From positions 620,001-684,000 of the forward strand of contig NZ_FNIY01000002.1 of assembly GCF_900104355.1 (NCBI RefSeq): a stretch of 64,000 nt of DNA, given 5' to 3'. This document shows positions 1 to 9,338 of the stretch, in pieces. The DNA comes from Phyllobacterium sp. OV277 (GTDB lineage Bacteria; Pseudomonadota; Alphaproteobacteria; Rhizobiales; Rhizobiaceae). Every line of letters begins with the position of its first letter. Positions within the stretch are counted from its first letter, which is position 1. The position numbers and the translations under genes were made by a program. The notes beneath the pieces were generated by a model. The model was not told the origin of the DNA. It saw only the letters and a list, made by a program, of their open reading frames with translations, and searched no databases.

Positions 1-1
1 T

Positions 2-403
2 CACGTATCAAAGCCATCCGACCTTCTGCCGGAGTTGCAGGGCCGTCTGCCTATCCGCGTGGAACTGAGTGCTCTGACGCGCGATGATATGCGCCGCATT
101 CTCACCGAGCCGGAAGCAAGTTTGCTCAAGCAGTACATTGCGCTGATGGCGACGGAAGAGGTGAAACTCGAAATTACCGACGATGCAATCGACGCTCTGG
201 CCGACATTGCTGTTGATTTGAATTCAACCGTCGAGAATATCGGCGCGCGCCGCCTGCAAACTGTGATGGAACGCGTGCTTGACGATATCTCGTTCAATGC
301 CCCCGATAAGGCCGGTGCGGAATTTACAATCGATGCCAAGTACGTCCGTGAAACAGTCGGCGATCTTGCGAAGAACACCGACCTATCCCGGTTCATTCTT
401 TGA
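2..403 (+). CDS. hslU: ATP-dependent protease ATPase subunit HslU, C-terminal part
   Basis: HslU is the AAA+ unfoldase ring that feeds substrates into the HslV peptidase in the cytoplasm. Only the last 133 residues are in the window; the gene enters from the left edge in frame 2. Visible are the segment [19 protein letters not shown] before the small domain, the sensor-2 region [18 protein letters not shown], and the C-terminal tail DLSRFIL, which in the family docks into HslV. A perfect intrinsic terminator follows about 40 bases after the stop, so this is probably the end of an hslVU operon whose hslV would lie off the left edge (inferred). Confidence 0.95.
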   Translation, partial: HVSKPSDLLPELQGRLPIRVELSALTRDDMRRILTEPEASLLKQYIALMATEEVKLEITDDAIDALADIAVDLNSTVENIGARRLQTVMERVLDDISFNAPDKAGAEFTIDAKYVRETVGDLAKNTDLSRFIL

Positions 404-441
404 CCCTGTGACAGATAAGCACCGTTCTAAGCTTATTACCG

Positions 442-478
442 ATGCCCCCTCGACTTATGAGGGGGCATTTTTTATTTT
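442..478 (+). terminator. Intrinsic terminator after hslU
   Basis: A perfect 10-bp stem (atgccccctc with gagggggcat) with a 7-base loop is followed by TTTTTATTTT. It lies between the hslU stop and the DUF1402 gene and points rightward. Confidence 0.85.
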
Positions 479-577
479 CGCGCAACTTTGGCCGGAACCT
501 GTTACGGGGAGCGGTGTTTAACCATCTCCCGGGCGCATGTCCGTTCCTACTGACTTGATCGAAAATCTGGACTGACA

Positions 578-1546
578 ATGAAACGCCATCTGATCCTTTT
601 CGCGACCACCTGCCTTCTTTCACTGTCCGTAGCACTGCAGCCCGCCGCAGCTGTAACGGTTGTGCCCGAAGGCAATCGCAATGCGACCCAGCCAAGTATT
701 CCTCTCGCCTCAATCAAACGCACGGGTGATTTGAATACGACGCATGAAGCGAAGTATCAGAAAATCTACAATCTCCTGAAATCGGACCCGAAGCTGCGTT
801 CGAAAATCTCGAGCGTTGCCAAAACCTATGGGATCGATCCGGTTCATATTGTCGGAGCCCTTGTCGGCGAACACACCTATAATGTTGACGCCTATGACCG
901 GCTTCAGACTTATTATGTAAAAGCTATTTCCTATGTAAAACAAGGAATTAGCTTTGACTATCAGGGTGAGAACATCAGCGATTTCATCAAGCGCCCGCAG
1001 TTTTCCGAGTGCGCGCAATATAAGGACAGCCTTCGCCTGTGGACATGCCGTGAAAACGTCTGGGAATCGGACTTTCGCGGCAAGACAGTGGGTGGCAAGC
1101 GTTTTACCGATAACCGGTTCGCTGCCGTGTTCTTCCAGCCATTCTACGCCGGACAGACCTTTGGCCTCGGCCAGCTCAGCCCTCTCACAGCCTTGCAAAT
1201 GACCGATATGGTCAATCGCTACTCTGGTCTGCCGAAACTTGATGCCGACCATGCGGCAGATGTCTACAAGACCATTATGGATCCGGATTTTACGCTTCCC
1301 TATATGGCGGCGACCATCAAGGAATCCATTGACGTCTACAAGCGGGTTGCGGATTTCGACATTTCAAAAAACCCCGGCATCACGGCAACGCTCTACAATA
1401 CGGGTGGAGCTGATGCGCGCGCACGGGCGCTTGCCAATGCCAATGCAAGCCGAGTGGCGGCTGGCCAACCGGCTCAAATGCCTGAGGAAAATTATTATGG
1501 CTGGCTCGTCAACAGCAAGCTGGATCAGTTGAAAGCTCTGTTCTAG
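578..1546 (+). CDS. DUF1402 family periplasmic protein with lysozyme-like features
   Basis: The 322-residue product starts with a signal peptide (KR, hydrophobic core, cleavage near AAA at about residue 25), so it should be periplasmic. It matches the DUF1402 family, which is common in Hyphomicrobiales and often found downstream of hslUV. No function is established that I know of. Two segments recall family-23 lytic transglycosylases: a glutamate in LVGEHTYN (E98), followed about 100 residues later by FGLGQLSPLTAL (196-206), which resembles the GLMQLMPxTA motif. A peptidoglycan role is therefore my inference. It lies between a terminator and the convergent XRE gene and is probably monocistronic. 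Confidence 0.85.
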   Translation: MKRHLILFATTCLLSLSVALQPAAAVTVVPEGNRNATQPSIPLASIKRTGDLNTTHEAKYQKIYNLLKSDPKLRSKISSVAKTYGIDPVHIVGALVGEHTYNVDAYDRLQTYYVKAISYVKQGISFDYQGENISDFIKRPQFSECAQYKDSLRLWTCRENVWESDFRGKTVGGKRFTDNRFAAVFFQPFYAGQTFGLGQLSPLTALQMTDMVNRYSGLPKLDADHAADVYKTIMDPDFTLPYMAATIKESIDVYKRVADFDISKNPGITATLYNTGGADARARALANANASRVAAGQPAQMPEENYYGWLVNSKLDQLKALF

Positions 1547-1568
1547 GCCTTTCCGAGTAAGAACGGCT

Positions 1569-1940
1569 CTAGCGGCGGCGCTTGTCGGTGGATTTTTTCA
1601 CCTGGTCGATCAGAGACTGAACGGCGCTGGTATCGAGATCGCGTATATGCGCGGCGATCAGATTGGTCAGTTCTGTTGCTGCGGGTGACAAGCCGCCCGT
1701 ATCAATCGTAATACGCGGATGCGAGATCATTGCGAGGCGTTGCAGTTCCTCGGCCTCGTCCCAGATGATATTGAAGTATTGAATAATTCGCTGCAGCTTG
1801 TCCCAAGTTGGCTGACCGCGCCTTCCATGTTCCAGCGCCGAGAGATAGGCAGCTGAAACACCAATGGCTTTGGCCATGTCTTTCTGCGAGACGCCACGCT
1901 GATCCCTAAGCTGACGTAGTTTCTCACCGAACGGCGTCAT
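1569..1940 (-). CDS. XRE-family helix-turn-helix regulator
   Basis: A 123-residue protein with an N-terminal lambda-repressor-like helix-turn-helix (about residues 5-60: FGEKLRQLRDQRGVSQKDMAKAIGVS, then AAYLSALEHGRR). The rest is a helical C-terminal region with no recognised ligand domain. It is the last gene of a leftward operon and its start overlaps the Smr stop by 4 bases (ATGA), so the two are translationally coupled. This small XRE protein after an Smr protein and MltA is a familiar rhizobial arrangement; its targets are unknown. Confidence 0.88.
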   Translation of the reverse strand: MTPFGEKLRQLRDQRGVSQKDMAKAIGVSAAYLSALEHGRRGQPTWDKLQRIIQYFNIIWDEAEELQRLAMISHPRITIDTGGLSPAATELTNLIAAHIRDLDTSAVQSLIDQVKKSTDKRRR

Positions 1941-2494
1941 GGAGCCTCCGGTATCCGGCGCATACGCACATAAATGGCACCTGTGCCGCCATGATTGCGG
2001 GCCGCATCTTCATAGCCATTGACGAGTATGCGGAACGGCGGAGTGGTAAACCACAGGGGCACGGCCTGACGCAAAACCCCATCACTTCCTAAAGACGATC
2101 CTTTGCCGGTGATAACAAGAACATGCCGCAGTTCGCGCTGATGCGCGCGGCGAAGAAAGCCAAGAAGCAACCCATAGGCCTCGCTTTGTGTCAGACCGTG
2201 CAGATCAATCCGGCCTTCAATGACCACGCGGCCGCGCGAAATCTTCTTATGAGTCGGCCGATCGATTGGATGCAGGCGATGGGTGGGGGCCGCCGGTTTT
2301 GCAGGAGCCGGCGTTGGCATCGCCTTCGATTTGATCTTTTCAGGCGCCGATGGGTTGAGCGCCGCTTGATCCTGCATCTCGTCAAGCAGGAATTCCATCT
2401 TGTCCTTGCCCTTCAAGGGACGGGCGGATTTTGCGACTTTTTCCCAGAGGATACGATCTTCAACATTGGCAAATTCGTCTTTGGATCGTCTCAT
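1937..2494 (-). CDS. Smr/MutS2-type domain protein
   Basis: A 185-residue protein with a charged, Pro/Ala-rich N-terminal half and a C-terminal Smr domain: DLHG at 97-100 and TGKG at 129-132 are the two hallmark motifs. Smr domains occur in MutS2 and in stand-alone proteins, where nicking-endonuclease activity on nucleic acid has been reported. The cellular role of this short bacterial form is not settled. Its start overlaps the mltA stop by 4 bases and its end overlaps the XRE start by 4 bases, so it sits in the middle of a tightly coupled operon. Confidence 0.88.
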   Translation of the reverse strand: MRRSKDEFANVEDRILWEKVAKSARPLKGKDKMEFLLDEMQDQAALNPSAPEKIKSKAMPTPAPAKPAAPTHRLHPIDRPTHKKISRGRVVIEGRIDLHGLTQSEAYGLLLGFLRRAHQRELRHVLVITGKGSSLGSDGVLRQAVPLWFTTPPFRILVNGYEDAARNHGGTGAIYVRMRRIPEAP

Positions 2495-3597
2495 ATCTGG
2501 CCCGCCAATAGTGATCGGGGCACGAGCGCGTAAAAATCGGCCTCATGGCGGATTCCACCGGCAATTTCGCCCGCCGCATCGCCGGAACCGGCAAAAAGAT
2601 CACCGCGTGCCGGGCCTACAATAGCTGAGCCGGTGTCCTGCGCGATCATCAAACGGGCAAAACCTTTGCCGCCAAAAGCGTTCAACGTAGGGGCGGAGAT
2701 GTAGAACGGGGTGCCAAATGTATGCAGAAGCCGGTCAACCGCCAGGGATCGACCTCCTGTCAATGGCACTTTGGCCGCTGCAATGGGACCAAGCGCAACG
2801 TCATCGACAGCCGCTTCACGAAAGAAAATATAGGATCTGTTATTCCACAGGAGGTTCTGAGCCTGATCGGGATTCTCGGCAAGCCATTGCCGAATGGCCT
2901 GCATCGACATTTTTTCCAATGGAATTTCGCCGCGGTCCAGAAGAATTTTACCGACGCCCGTGAAACGATGGCCAGTTTTTGCGGCATAGGTGATGCGGCG
3001 CAAACGTCCATCCGTCATTTTCAGCCGAGCTGCGCCCTGAACGTGAATGAAAAAGGCGTCCACCGCACTTTCAACGAAGGCTATTTCCAGATTCTGGTCC
3101 TTGATCGCACCCGTTTCGATGGCGGCACGGTCGAAATATTCGACAAGTCCTGTCGCAGTCTGCCGGGCGAAAGCAAAGTAAGGATCAAGAGCCTCAGGTC
3201 GATTATTGTCATCAACATCGACAAGATCGGAGGGGCGACTAAGAAATGGAACGGAAAAACGTTCTGTCCGAACAGGCGAGGCAATCACTTCTGGCTCGTA
3301 GAACCCGGTGACAAAACCCTGCTTCATTTCCGGGGTTTCAACGCGGGCCGGATGGAACCATTTTTCGAAAAACTGCCGCGCCTGCTCGTCATTTTCGATC
3401 AATGTTTCACGTGAATCAGTAAAAATTGGAGCCAAGGCTTCGAAAGAGATCCCGAGAGAACCGCTTTTATAGGGTTTCTCCAGGACTCTTGCCGCGGAAC
3501 GCGCAAAGGCTTGAAACGCTTCAAGCTGGTTGTCGTCCCCCCAACCGGGGCACTCGGTGAATGCCACCGGTTTGAAGAGGGGGGAAAGCATTGTCAT
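2491..3597 (-). CDS. mltA: Membrane-bound lytic murein transglycosylase A-like protein
   Basis: A 368-residue MltA-family enzyme that would cleave the glycan strand of peptidoglycan and form 1,6-anhydro ends. The MltA domain is recognisable by GFVTGFYEPEVIAS, and the C-terminal 3D domain by DTGSAI (321-326) and GSGDAAG (337-343), which carry the conserved aspartates. I see no clear signal peptide or lipobox at the N-terminus (MTMLSPLFKPVAF), so the export route is uncertain. It lies 18 bases after the Tim44-like gene and is coupled to the Smr gene. A parS-like site lies inside the coding sequence at 3403-3418. Confidence 0.92.
   Translation of the reverse strand: MTMLSPLFKPVAFTECPGWGDDNQLEAFQAFARSAARVLEKPYKSGSLGISFEALAPIFTDSRETLIENDEQARQFFEKWFHPARVETPEMKQGFVTGFYEPEVIASPVRTERFSVPFLSRPSDLVDVDDNNRPEALDPYFAFARQTATGLVEYFDRAAIETGAIKDQNLEIAFVESAVDAFFIHVQGAARLKMTDGRLRRITYAAKTGHRFTGVGKILLDRGEIPLEKMSMQAIRQWLAENPDQAQNLLWNNRSYIFFREAAVDDVALGPIAAAKVPLTGGRSLAVDRLLHTFGTPFYISAPTLNAFGGKGFARLMIAQDTGSAIVGPARGDLFAGSGDAAGEIAGGIRHEADFYALVPRSLLAGQI
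3403..3418. promoter_or_regulatory. parS: Degenerate parS site inside mltA
   Basis: The 16-mer TGTTTCACGTGAATCA differs from the ParB-binding palindrome TGTTTCACGTGAAACA at one position (T for A at position 14). It is the reverse complement of the degenerate site at 16221-16236. It lies about 6 kb on the other side of the proposed origin from parAB. Binding is inferred from the sequence only. Confidence 0.7.
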
Positions 3598-3615
3598 GTG
3601 CTCGCAACAGGAGAA

Positions 3616-4329
3616 TCAATCTTCGGCTTCGGTCGCGACAAGCTTCCAGTTCGGATCTTTCGAGCGCGTGTCGCGCGAATAGGTCCAGACATCCTTGACT
3701 TCAGCAACCGCTTCCTTGTCGCCGTCGATAACGGTGCCATCCTTATCAAGCGTTGCCGAAATCAACTCACTGACAACACGCACAGTTACATGTGCTTCTG
3801 TTCCCTTCATCTCGGCACCGGTAATTTCAGCCTTGTTGATACCGACGAATGAGGATTGCACTTTCTCGCCGCGCGATTCGCGATCAGTAATGGCCGAAAC
3901 GAAGCCATCAAACACTTCGCGGGACAGAAGTGATTTCAATGTCTTGCGATCACCATCGGCAAAGGACATGACAATCATCTCGTAGGCCATCTTCGAGCCT
4001 TCGAGAAACTTCACCGGATCGAATGCCGGATCAGCATTCTGGATAGCCCGCAGACCATCATTGAGCGGCGTACCCGGCTTGGCCAGCGTGTCGACTTTCT
4101 CGAACTGGTTTTCCTTAGGCTCGCCACGACGCGGCAAAGACACGACATTATCGCCAGGCTTGGTCTTGTCATCGACCTCGGCCGTGCGCGAAGACGTGTA
4201 CGGATTGAATGGTGGACGCTCGCTACCCGTGCGACGACCAAGGACCTTGCGCAGCTGCAAAAAGATCACCACTGCTGCTACGAAGAAGAAAATCGTTCCG
4301 AAGTCCAGATATTCCATGTCGCCTGCCAT
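3616..4329 (-). CDS. Tim44/TimA-family membrane-anchored protein
   Basis: A 237-residue protein with one N-terminal membrane anchor (about residues 8-24, FGTIFFFVAAVVIFLQL), a polar linker, and a C-terminal Tim44-like domain (about 95-230). Alphaproteobacterial relatives are the bacterial counterparts of the mitochondrial import protein Tim44; a role near the inner membrane is likely but the partner is not known. An alternative start at MEYLDF (4317) matches many homologues; neither start has a well-spaced ribosome-binding site. It is the first gene of the leftward operon with mltA, Smr and XRE, divergent from fxsA. Confidence 0.88.
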   Translation of the reverse strand: MAGDMEYLDFGTIFFFVAAVVIFLQLRKVLGRRTGSERPPFNPYTSSRTAEVDDKTKPGDNVVSLPRRGEPKENQFEKVDTLAKPGTPLNDGLRAIQNADPAFDPVKFLEGSKMAYEMIVMSFADGDRKTLKSLLSREVFDGFVSAITDRESRGEKVQSSFVGINKAEITGAEMKGTEAHVTVRVVSELISATLDKDGTVIDGDKEAVAEVKDVWTYSRDTRSKDPNWKLVATEAED

Positions 4330-4508
4330 TCATCCCTAAATTCGTTGGCCATTGGTTTTGCGGCCATCACGGTTTTGTCGAATTACCAAAAACATATAGA
4401 TTGCTGAAGGCAATCATACAAATGCTCATGTTCAGTCCCTATATATAGGCATGAAATCGACGCCGGGTATGGATTATAACCGGATATGTCATTTGAAAGG
4501 TAAATTAG

Positions 4509-4994
4509 TTGCGATCCTCTTTTGTGCCCCTGTTGCTCCTAGCGCTTCCATTTCTGGAAATTGCCGGTTTCATTGTGGTTGGCAGCAAGATCGGTGTCCT
4601 GGCGACGCTCGGTCTGATCATCCTGTCGATCTTCCTCGGTGTTTTTCTGCTGCGCCTGCAAGGCTTTGGCATTTTGCAAAAAATTCGATCTGAAACGGCA
4701 GCCGGACGAACACCGAGCCGGGAGTTGGTGCATGGTGTGATGCTGTTCTTCGCGGCATTTCTGCTGATCGTTCCGGGTTTCATTACGGACATTATCGGTC
4801 TGTTGCTGTTCATCCCCGCTGTCCGCGATATTGGCTGGCGTTTTGTCCAAAGCCGCGTGGTTGTTGTCAATTCGGGAACTGCTGATTACTCGCGCACAAG
4901 GCCCACCCACAACGCGGACCGTGTCATTGAGCTTGATCCCGAAGACTATTCCAGAAAATCTGATCCTAACTCTCCTTGGAAACCGAAAGAATAG
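4509..4994 (+). CDS. fxsA: FxsA family membrane protein
   Basis: A 161-residue FxsA-type protein with several hydrophobic segments in the first 110 residues (LLLLALPFLEIAGFIVVG, LIILSIFLGVFLL, then a block around FAAFLLIVPGFITDIIGLLLF) and a polar tail. FxsA in E. coli relieves exclusion of phage T7 by F; its normal role is unclear. The start is TTG, chosen because GAAAGG lies 8 bases upstream. It is divergent from the Tim44-like gene and precedes secB, an order seen in many rhizobia. Confidence 0.9.
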   Translation: MRSSFVPLLLLALPFLEIAGFIVVGSKIGVLATLGLIILSIFLGVFLLRLQGFGILQKIRSETAAGRTPSRELVHGVMLFFAAFLLIVPGFITDIIGLLLFIPAVRDIGWRFVQSRVVVVNSGTADYSRTRPTHNADRVIELDPEDYSRKSDPNSPWKPKE

Positions 4995-5110
4995 GCCTAG
5001 TACCATAGGATGAGCGCTCGCGGCTTGCCTCGCTGGAACACTCATGCTAGCCAGCCATCATTCATTCGATAACCGCCAACGCGGACGCAACGAGAGAAGG
5101 TTTCCAGACA

Positions 5111-5617
5111 ATGGCTCAAAAGCCTGATGAAAAGGCCGAAAACGGCAATGAAGCGACCAATGGCAATGGGAGCGTCCAGCAGCAGACACTGAACATCCTT
5201 GCGCAGTATGTGAAGGATCTTTCCTTCGAAAGCCCCGGCGCGCCTTTGTCGCTGCGTCCGCGTGACAAGGCTCCTGGCATCAGCATCAATGTGAATGTCA
5301 ACGCCAATCCGATTGCTGAGAACGATTTCGATGTTGTTCTGACCCTTACGGCGCGTGCCGGCGAAGGCAAGGAAGTTCTGTTTAATGCAGAACTCGTCTA
5401 TGGCGGTGTTTTCCGTCTGGAAGGTTTCCCGCAGGAACATCTCCTGCCGCTGCTTTTCATTGAATGCCCACGCCTACTCTTCCCGTTTGCGCGTCAGATC
5501 ATTGCGGAAGCAACCCGCAATGGCGGCTTCCCGCCGCTGATGATCGACCCGATCGATTTTGCGCAGATGTTCCAGCAGCGTATGGCTGAAGAACAAGCCA
5601 AGTCGATGGTCAGTTAA
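5111..5617 (+). CDS. secB: Protein-export chaperone SecB
   Basis: A 168-residue SecB, the cytoplasmic tetrameric chaperone that keeps preproteins unfolded and passes them to SecA. After an acidic, low-complexity N-terminus ([18 protein letters not shown]) the family core is clear: [23 protein letters not shown] and the [18 protein letters not shown] / [13 protein letters not shown] block. The length is usual for alphaproteobacteria. AGAGAAGG lies upstream of the start, and a strong terminator follows the stop. Confidence 0.97.
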   Translation: MAQKPDEKAENGNEATNGNGSVQQQTLNILAQYVKDLSFESPGAPLSLRPRDKAPGISINVNVNANPIAENDFDVVLTLTARAGEGKEVLFNAELVYGGVFRLEGFPQEHLLPLLFIECPRLLFPFARQIIAEATRNGGFPPLMIDPIDFAQMFQQRMAEEQAKSMVS

Positions 5618-5637
5618 ATCATTGATCCATAAATAGC

Positions 5638-5666
5638 AAAAACCCGGGTCTGGCCCGGGTTTTTTG
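5638..5666. terminator. Bidirectional terminator between secB and dnaQ
   Basis: An 11-bp perfect stem (aaaaacccggg with cccgggttttt) with loop tctgg has a T-run on the plus strand and an A-run upstream that gives a T-run on the minus strand. It serves both convergent genes. Confidence 0.85.
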
Positions 5667-5679
5667 TTGTCATGATTTT

Positions 5680-6387
5680 CTAAAGAGCGGCTATACGTTC
5701 GTTCCAGATGGCTTTTTCGCCAATCTTCTCGACCAGTTTTTCATGGGCCTGCTTTTCAGCATCCGTCAAACGTGATGCAAGCGGCGCAGCGCGGCGGGCA
5801 ATAATAACCACTGTTTCGGTATTTGCCGATTGCTTGTTGTCCGACTGTTCGGCGACAGTCAGCCCCAAAGCCGCCTGCTTCCCACCAATCAGTTCGATAT
5901 AAACTTCGGCGAGCAATTGCGAATCGAGCAATGCGCCATGCATTGTGCGGTGGCTATTATCAATTCCGTATCGACGGCACAGTGCATCCAGCGAGTTTGG
6001 ACCCATCGGATGTTTGCGGCGCGCAAGCGCAAGCGTGTCGATAACCCGGTCATTGCTGATAGCAGGCTGACCGAGCCGGCCGAGCTCAGCATTGATAAAA
6101 CCCATATCGAATGTGGCGTTGTGGGCGATCAGCTTTGCCCCGTCGATGAATTCAAGAAACCTGTCGACAACACCTGCGAAAACAGGCTCGTCCTTCAGAC
6201 GGTCATTACTGATGCCATGAACCGCAAGAGCATCCGGATGGACCTGTTTACCCTCAGGGTTGATGAAAACGTGGAATGTATTGCCGGTGGGGAAACGATT
6301 GACCAGCTCGACACCGCCAATTTCGATCACGCGATCGTCCAGCCGGTCGAGGCCCGTTGTTTCCGTATCGAATATGATTTCGCGCAT
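5680..6387 (-). CDS. dnaQ: DNA polymerase III epsilon subunit (3'-5' proofreading exonuclease)
   Basis: A 235-residue DnaQ, the editing exonuclease of the replicative polymerase. The DEDDh motifs are all present: DTETTGLD with D7 and E9, HNATFDMGF with D94, and HRTMHGALLDSQ with H150 and D155. The start at MREIIFDTE follows an AGGATG ribosome-binding site; a longer frame to 6414 lacks family support. It is the last of several leftward genes after coaE and ends at the terminator shared with secB. Confidence 0.96.
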   Translation of the reverse strand: MREIIFDTETTGLDRLDDRVIEIGGVELVNRFPTGNTFHVFINPEGKQVHPDALAVHGISNDRLKDEPVFAGVVDRFLEFIDGAKLIAHNATFDMGFINAELGRLGQPAISNDRVIDTLALARRKHPMGPNSLDALCRRYGIDNSHRTMHGALLDSQLLAEVYIELIGGKQAALGLTVAEQSDNKQSANTETVVIIARRAAPLASRLTDAEKQAHEKLVEKIGEKAIWNERIAAL

Positions 6388-6468
6388 GGAATCATCCTTT
6401 TGTCCAAATTTCACGAATCGGACAGGATACGCAAGATGAGGAGCAACGGTTTCCCCGCCTTCCCTTGA

Positions 6469-7053
6469 TCAAGACTCCGTAAGAACGCGAATAATATCGT
6501 TGATTTCGGCCCGCGTGGCGTCAAATGACTGATCTGTATTGACGACAAAATCGGCACGGCTGCGTTTTTCCGCGTCGGGCGTCTGGCGCTTAAGGATCGC
6601 TTCCAGTTTTTCGGGTGTCATATCGGACCGCGCCAGAACCCGCTTTTTCTGCACGTCAGCCGGTGCGCTGACAACCAGTATCTTGTCCACCCGCTCGTCG
6701 CCGCCCGTTTCAAACAACAGTGGAATATCGATCACGACCAGCTTGGCTCCCTGCGATTCAGCCGTCTTGCGAAAGGCGTTCTCTTCTGATCGAACCAGCG
6801 GATGAATGATGGATTCCAGCTTCTTTAGAGCCTCAGGGTTGCCAATGACGGCTTTTGACAGTTCGGCGCGATCCACAACACCATTCTCAGTTACTCCGGG
6901 AAAGGCCGCTTCAATCAATGGCGCAGCGACACCGGAATAAAGCTTATGAACCGTTTCATCAGCGGAATAGACTGGAATGCCGGCATCCATAAACATCTGG
7001 GCGGCAGTTGATTTGCCCATACCGATCGACCCTGTCAGGCCAAGTACGATCAT
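6469..7053 (-). CDS. coaE: Dephospho-CoA kinase
   Basis: A 194-residue CoaE that phosphorylates the 3'-hydroxyl of dephospho-CoA, the last step of coenzyme A synthesis. The P-loop is GSIGMGKST (8-16), followed by [17 protein letters not shown] and the later [16 protein letters not shown]. The start at MIVLGLTGS overlaps the aroE stop by 4 bases, so the genes are coupled; a longer open frame to 7137 overlaps aroE out of family register. The order aroE-coaE-dnaQ near the origin is common in Hyphomicrobiales. Confidence 0.96.
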   Translation of the reverse strand: MIVLGLTGSIGMGKSTAAQMFMDAGIPVYSADETVHKLYSGVAAPLIEAAFPGVTENGVVDRAELSKAVIGNPEALKKLESIIHPLVRSEENAFRKTAESQGAKLVVIDIPLLFETGGDERVDKILVVSAPADVQKKRVLARSDMTPEKLEAILKRQTPDAEKRSRADFVVNTDQSFDATRAEINDIIRVLTES

Positions 7054-7901
7054 TTTGCTTTCTCCGCCGCCGAATCCATATCGGCCAGCACAAGGTTTCG
7101 CAGCTCCGGCGTCACTTCCGGTCGCCTGCCGAACCAATGTTCAAAACCGGGCACTGCCTGATGCAGCAGCATACCAAGTCCGTCGACAGTTTTAAGACCG
7201 CGCGAGCGTGCTGCCCGCAAAAGCGGTGTTTCCAGCGGCACATAGACAATATCGGTTACCAGCGCATCCGAATCAGCTCCGGACAGATCAATATCGAGTT
7301 CATCCTTGCCCTGCATGCCGAGCGATGTGGTGTTTACAATGAGAGCCGCGCCCTGCAGCAATTCAGGAATCGCATTCCAACCATGCGCACCTCCGGAGAT
7401 CCCAAATCGGTCGGCCAATTCCCTAGCCCGCTCCACAGTCCGGTTGACGATCCGAATATCGGTGAAGCCACGCTGTTTCAAAGCAAAGACAACAGCCCTG
7501 CTTGCACCGCCCGCCCCCAGCACCAGCGCACTCTTGCGTTCGCTCCAGTCAGGGCTGCCTGCATCGAGATTTGCCACAAATCCGTAAGCATCCGTGTTTC
7601 CACCATGAAGCAGGCCATTTTCAAACCAGAGTGTATTAACAGCTCCAATTTCCTCAGCCGCGGCATCACGTTTTTCGCACAGGGAAAAAGCCATTTCTTT
7701 ATGCGGTATGGTGACGTTACCACCGACAAAACCATTGTCCCGCAAACCATTCACGAACTGCGGGAAGGCTTCAGGAGCAACTTCCACCGCCTGATATGAT
7801 CCTTTCAGCCCGAACTGCTTCAGCCAATATCCATGAATGAGCGGCGAACGCGAATGGCGGATCGGATAACCGGTTACAAATGCGCGGGGATTATCAACCA
7901 T
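7050..7901 (-). CDS. aroE: Shikimate dehydrogenase
   Basis: A 283-residue AroE that reduces 3-dehydroshikimate to shikimate with NADPH in aromatic amino acid synthesis. Shikimate-binding [13 protein letters not shown] lies near the N-terminus, then [11 protein letters not shown] with the catalytic Lys, NTDAYGF with the catalytic Asp, the glycine-rich GAGGASRAV and the [15 protein letters not shown] dinucleotide clamp. The ATG at 7901 was chosen because the family N-terminus begins there; the open frame continues upstream into maf. It overlaps maf by 8 bases and coaE by 4. Confidence 0.96.
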   Translation of the reverse strand: MVDNPRAFVTGYPIRHSRSPLIHGYWLKQFGLKGSYQAVEVAPEAFPQFVNGLRDNGFVGGNVTIPHKEMAFSLCEKRDAAAEEIGAVNTLWFENGLLHGGNTDAYGFVANLDAGSPDWSERKSALVLGAGGASRAVVFALKQRGFTDIRIVNRTVERARELADRFGISGGAHGWNAIPELLQGAALIVNTTSLGMQGKDELDIDLSGADSDALVTDIVYVPLETPLLRAARSRGLKTVDGLGMLLHQAVPGFEHWFGRRPEVTPELRNLVLADMDSAAEKAK

Positions 7902-8487
7902 CGATGGCTCCTTCCCGGCGCAATTCAGCCAGCAATGGCAGCAGCGGAAGACCGACAATGGTGAAATAGTCGCCATCGACCTTTTCGAAAAGCTGCACGC
8001 CTTCACCTTCATATTGATAGGCGCCGACACTTTGCAGGGCGATTGGTCCGACGCGCGACAGGTGGCGACCGATGAAAGCGGCATCGAGATCCCGCAATGT
8101 CATGCGCGCCACTGATACGTGCCGCCATAGGGTCTGTCCGCCTTTGGCCAGAACAACCGCGCTATTCAGATGATGCGTCTGGCCCGAAAGCTTGAGCAAT
8201 TGCCGGCGCGCAGCATCCATATCCTCAGGTTTGTGCAGAACTTCATCGCCCAGTGACAATGTTTGGTCCGAGCCGATAACCAGTGCATCCGGGTTGCGCT
8301 CGCTTACATCGAGGGCCTTTGCTTCGGCCAAAACCAGCGCTACATCTTCGGGGGTTGCGCCGGTTTTATAAAGTGGCGCTTCCACAGCCCGCTCATCGAT
8401 ATTGGCCGACTCTGCGATGAAGGAAACGCCAGCATTCTTCAGTAACGTTGCCCGGAAAGGGCTTTTGGAAGCGAGGATGATCTGCAT
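7894..8487 (-). CDS. Maf-family nucleoside triphosphate pyrophosphatase
   Basis: A 197-residue Maf/YhdE-like protein. Members hydrolyse dTTP, UTP or modified nucleotides to monophosphates (house-cleaning). The N-terminal signature [16 protein letters not shown], the NIDER motif and [16 protein letters not shown] are present, with [22 protein letters not shown] towards the C-terminus. Which Maf subfamily it belongs to, and so which nucleotide it prefers, I cannot tell. It is the first gene of the coupled run maf-aroE-coaE. Confidence 0.93.
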   Translation of the reverse strand: MQIILASKSPFRATLLKNAGVSFIAESANIDERAVEAPLYKTGATPEDVALVLAEAKALDVSERNPDALVIGSDQTLSLGDEVLHKPEDMDAARRQLLKLSGQTHHLNSAVVLAKGGQTLWRHVSVARMTLRDLDAAFIGRHLSRVGPIALQSVGAYQYEGEGVQLFEKVDGDYFTIVGLPLLPLLAELRREGAIDG

Positions 8488-8516
8488 TTGTCTTCTTCTG
8501 TGTTGCTAAAATCTGG

Positions 8517-9338
8517 TTATCGCCCTTGCGAACGCAGGGCAAGAACGGCCGCGGCTGTTTCTTCAATAGACCGGCGTGATACGTCAATCATGGGCCAATT
8601 GTAGCGGTGGCAGATCTGCCGGGCATAGGAGAGCTCTTCTATAATATTGGCCCGGTCGAGATAATGATCCGTGTCGAAACCCGGCGTTGCTCCCAGAACG
8701 CGGTGCTGGCGCACCTGCGATATCCGTTCTGCCGACGCGATCAGTCCGACGATCAGCGGTCTTTCCGCATTGATAATGACATCTGCAATGGGCACGCCCG
8801 GTACGATTGGAACATTGGCTGTTTTGACGCCGCGATTGGCAAGATAAATGCTGGTCGGCGTCTTTGATGTCCGCGAAATTCCAATCAGGATGACATCGGC
8901 TTCTTCTATATCCAGTGGCAGCTGACCATCATCATGTTCCATGGTGAAATTCAGTGCATCAATTCGCCTGAAATATTCAGCATTGAGGACGTGCTGCGCA
9001 CCAACACGCCGTCCAGCTGGAGCACCGAGATAGGACTGGAAAATACTGAGGACCGGTTCAAGCACCGAAACACAGGGTACGCCGATGGTTGCACAACTTT
9101 CGTCGATCATTGCCGCCAGCCGCTTATCGACAATCGTATAAAGGACAATCCCCGGTTCCGCATCGATCCCGTCGAGTACCTTTTTGATCTGCTTTTCCGT
9201 ACGAATAAGCGGATAGACATGTTCAATGGCGCGCGCATGCACATATTGCGCGGCTGCCGCCCGCCCGGCCGCCAAGAGAGTCTCTCCGGTCGCATCAGAA
9301 ATCATATGAAGATGGAAGTAGTTTACTGGCTTTGTCAC
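8517..9338 (-). CDS. Pyruvate-phosphate (or water) dikinase regulatory kinase/pyrophosphorylase
   Basis: A 273-residue protein of the former DUF299 family, a bifunctional ADP-dependent kinase and phosphate-dependent pyrophosphorylase that switches PpdK or PpsA off and on. Family landmarks are the N-terminal [13 protein letters not shown], the P-loop-like [11 protein letters not shown] and the C-terminal [30 protein letters not shown] start at 9338 with GGAG 9 bases upstream fits the family N-terminus better than the longer ATG frame to 9392. Its promoter would lie in the proposed origin region. Confidence 0.92.
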   Translation of the reverse strand: MTKPVNYFHLHMISDATGETLLAAGRAAAAQYVHARAIEHVYPLIRTEKQIKKVLDGIDAEPGIVLYTIVDKRLAAMIDESCATIGVPCVSVLEPVLSIFQSYLGAPAGRRVGAQHVLNAEYFRRIDALNFTMEHDDGQLPLDIEEADVILIGISRTSKTPTSIYLANRGVKTANVPIVPGVPIADVIINAERPLIVGLIASAERISQVRQHRVLGATPGFDTDHYLDRANIIEELSYARQICHRYNWPMIDVSRRSIEETAAAVLALRSQGR

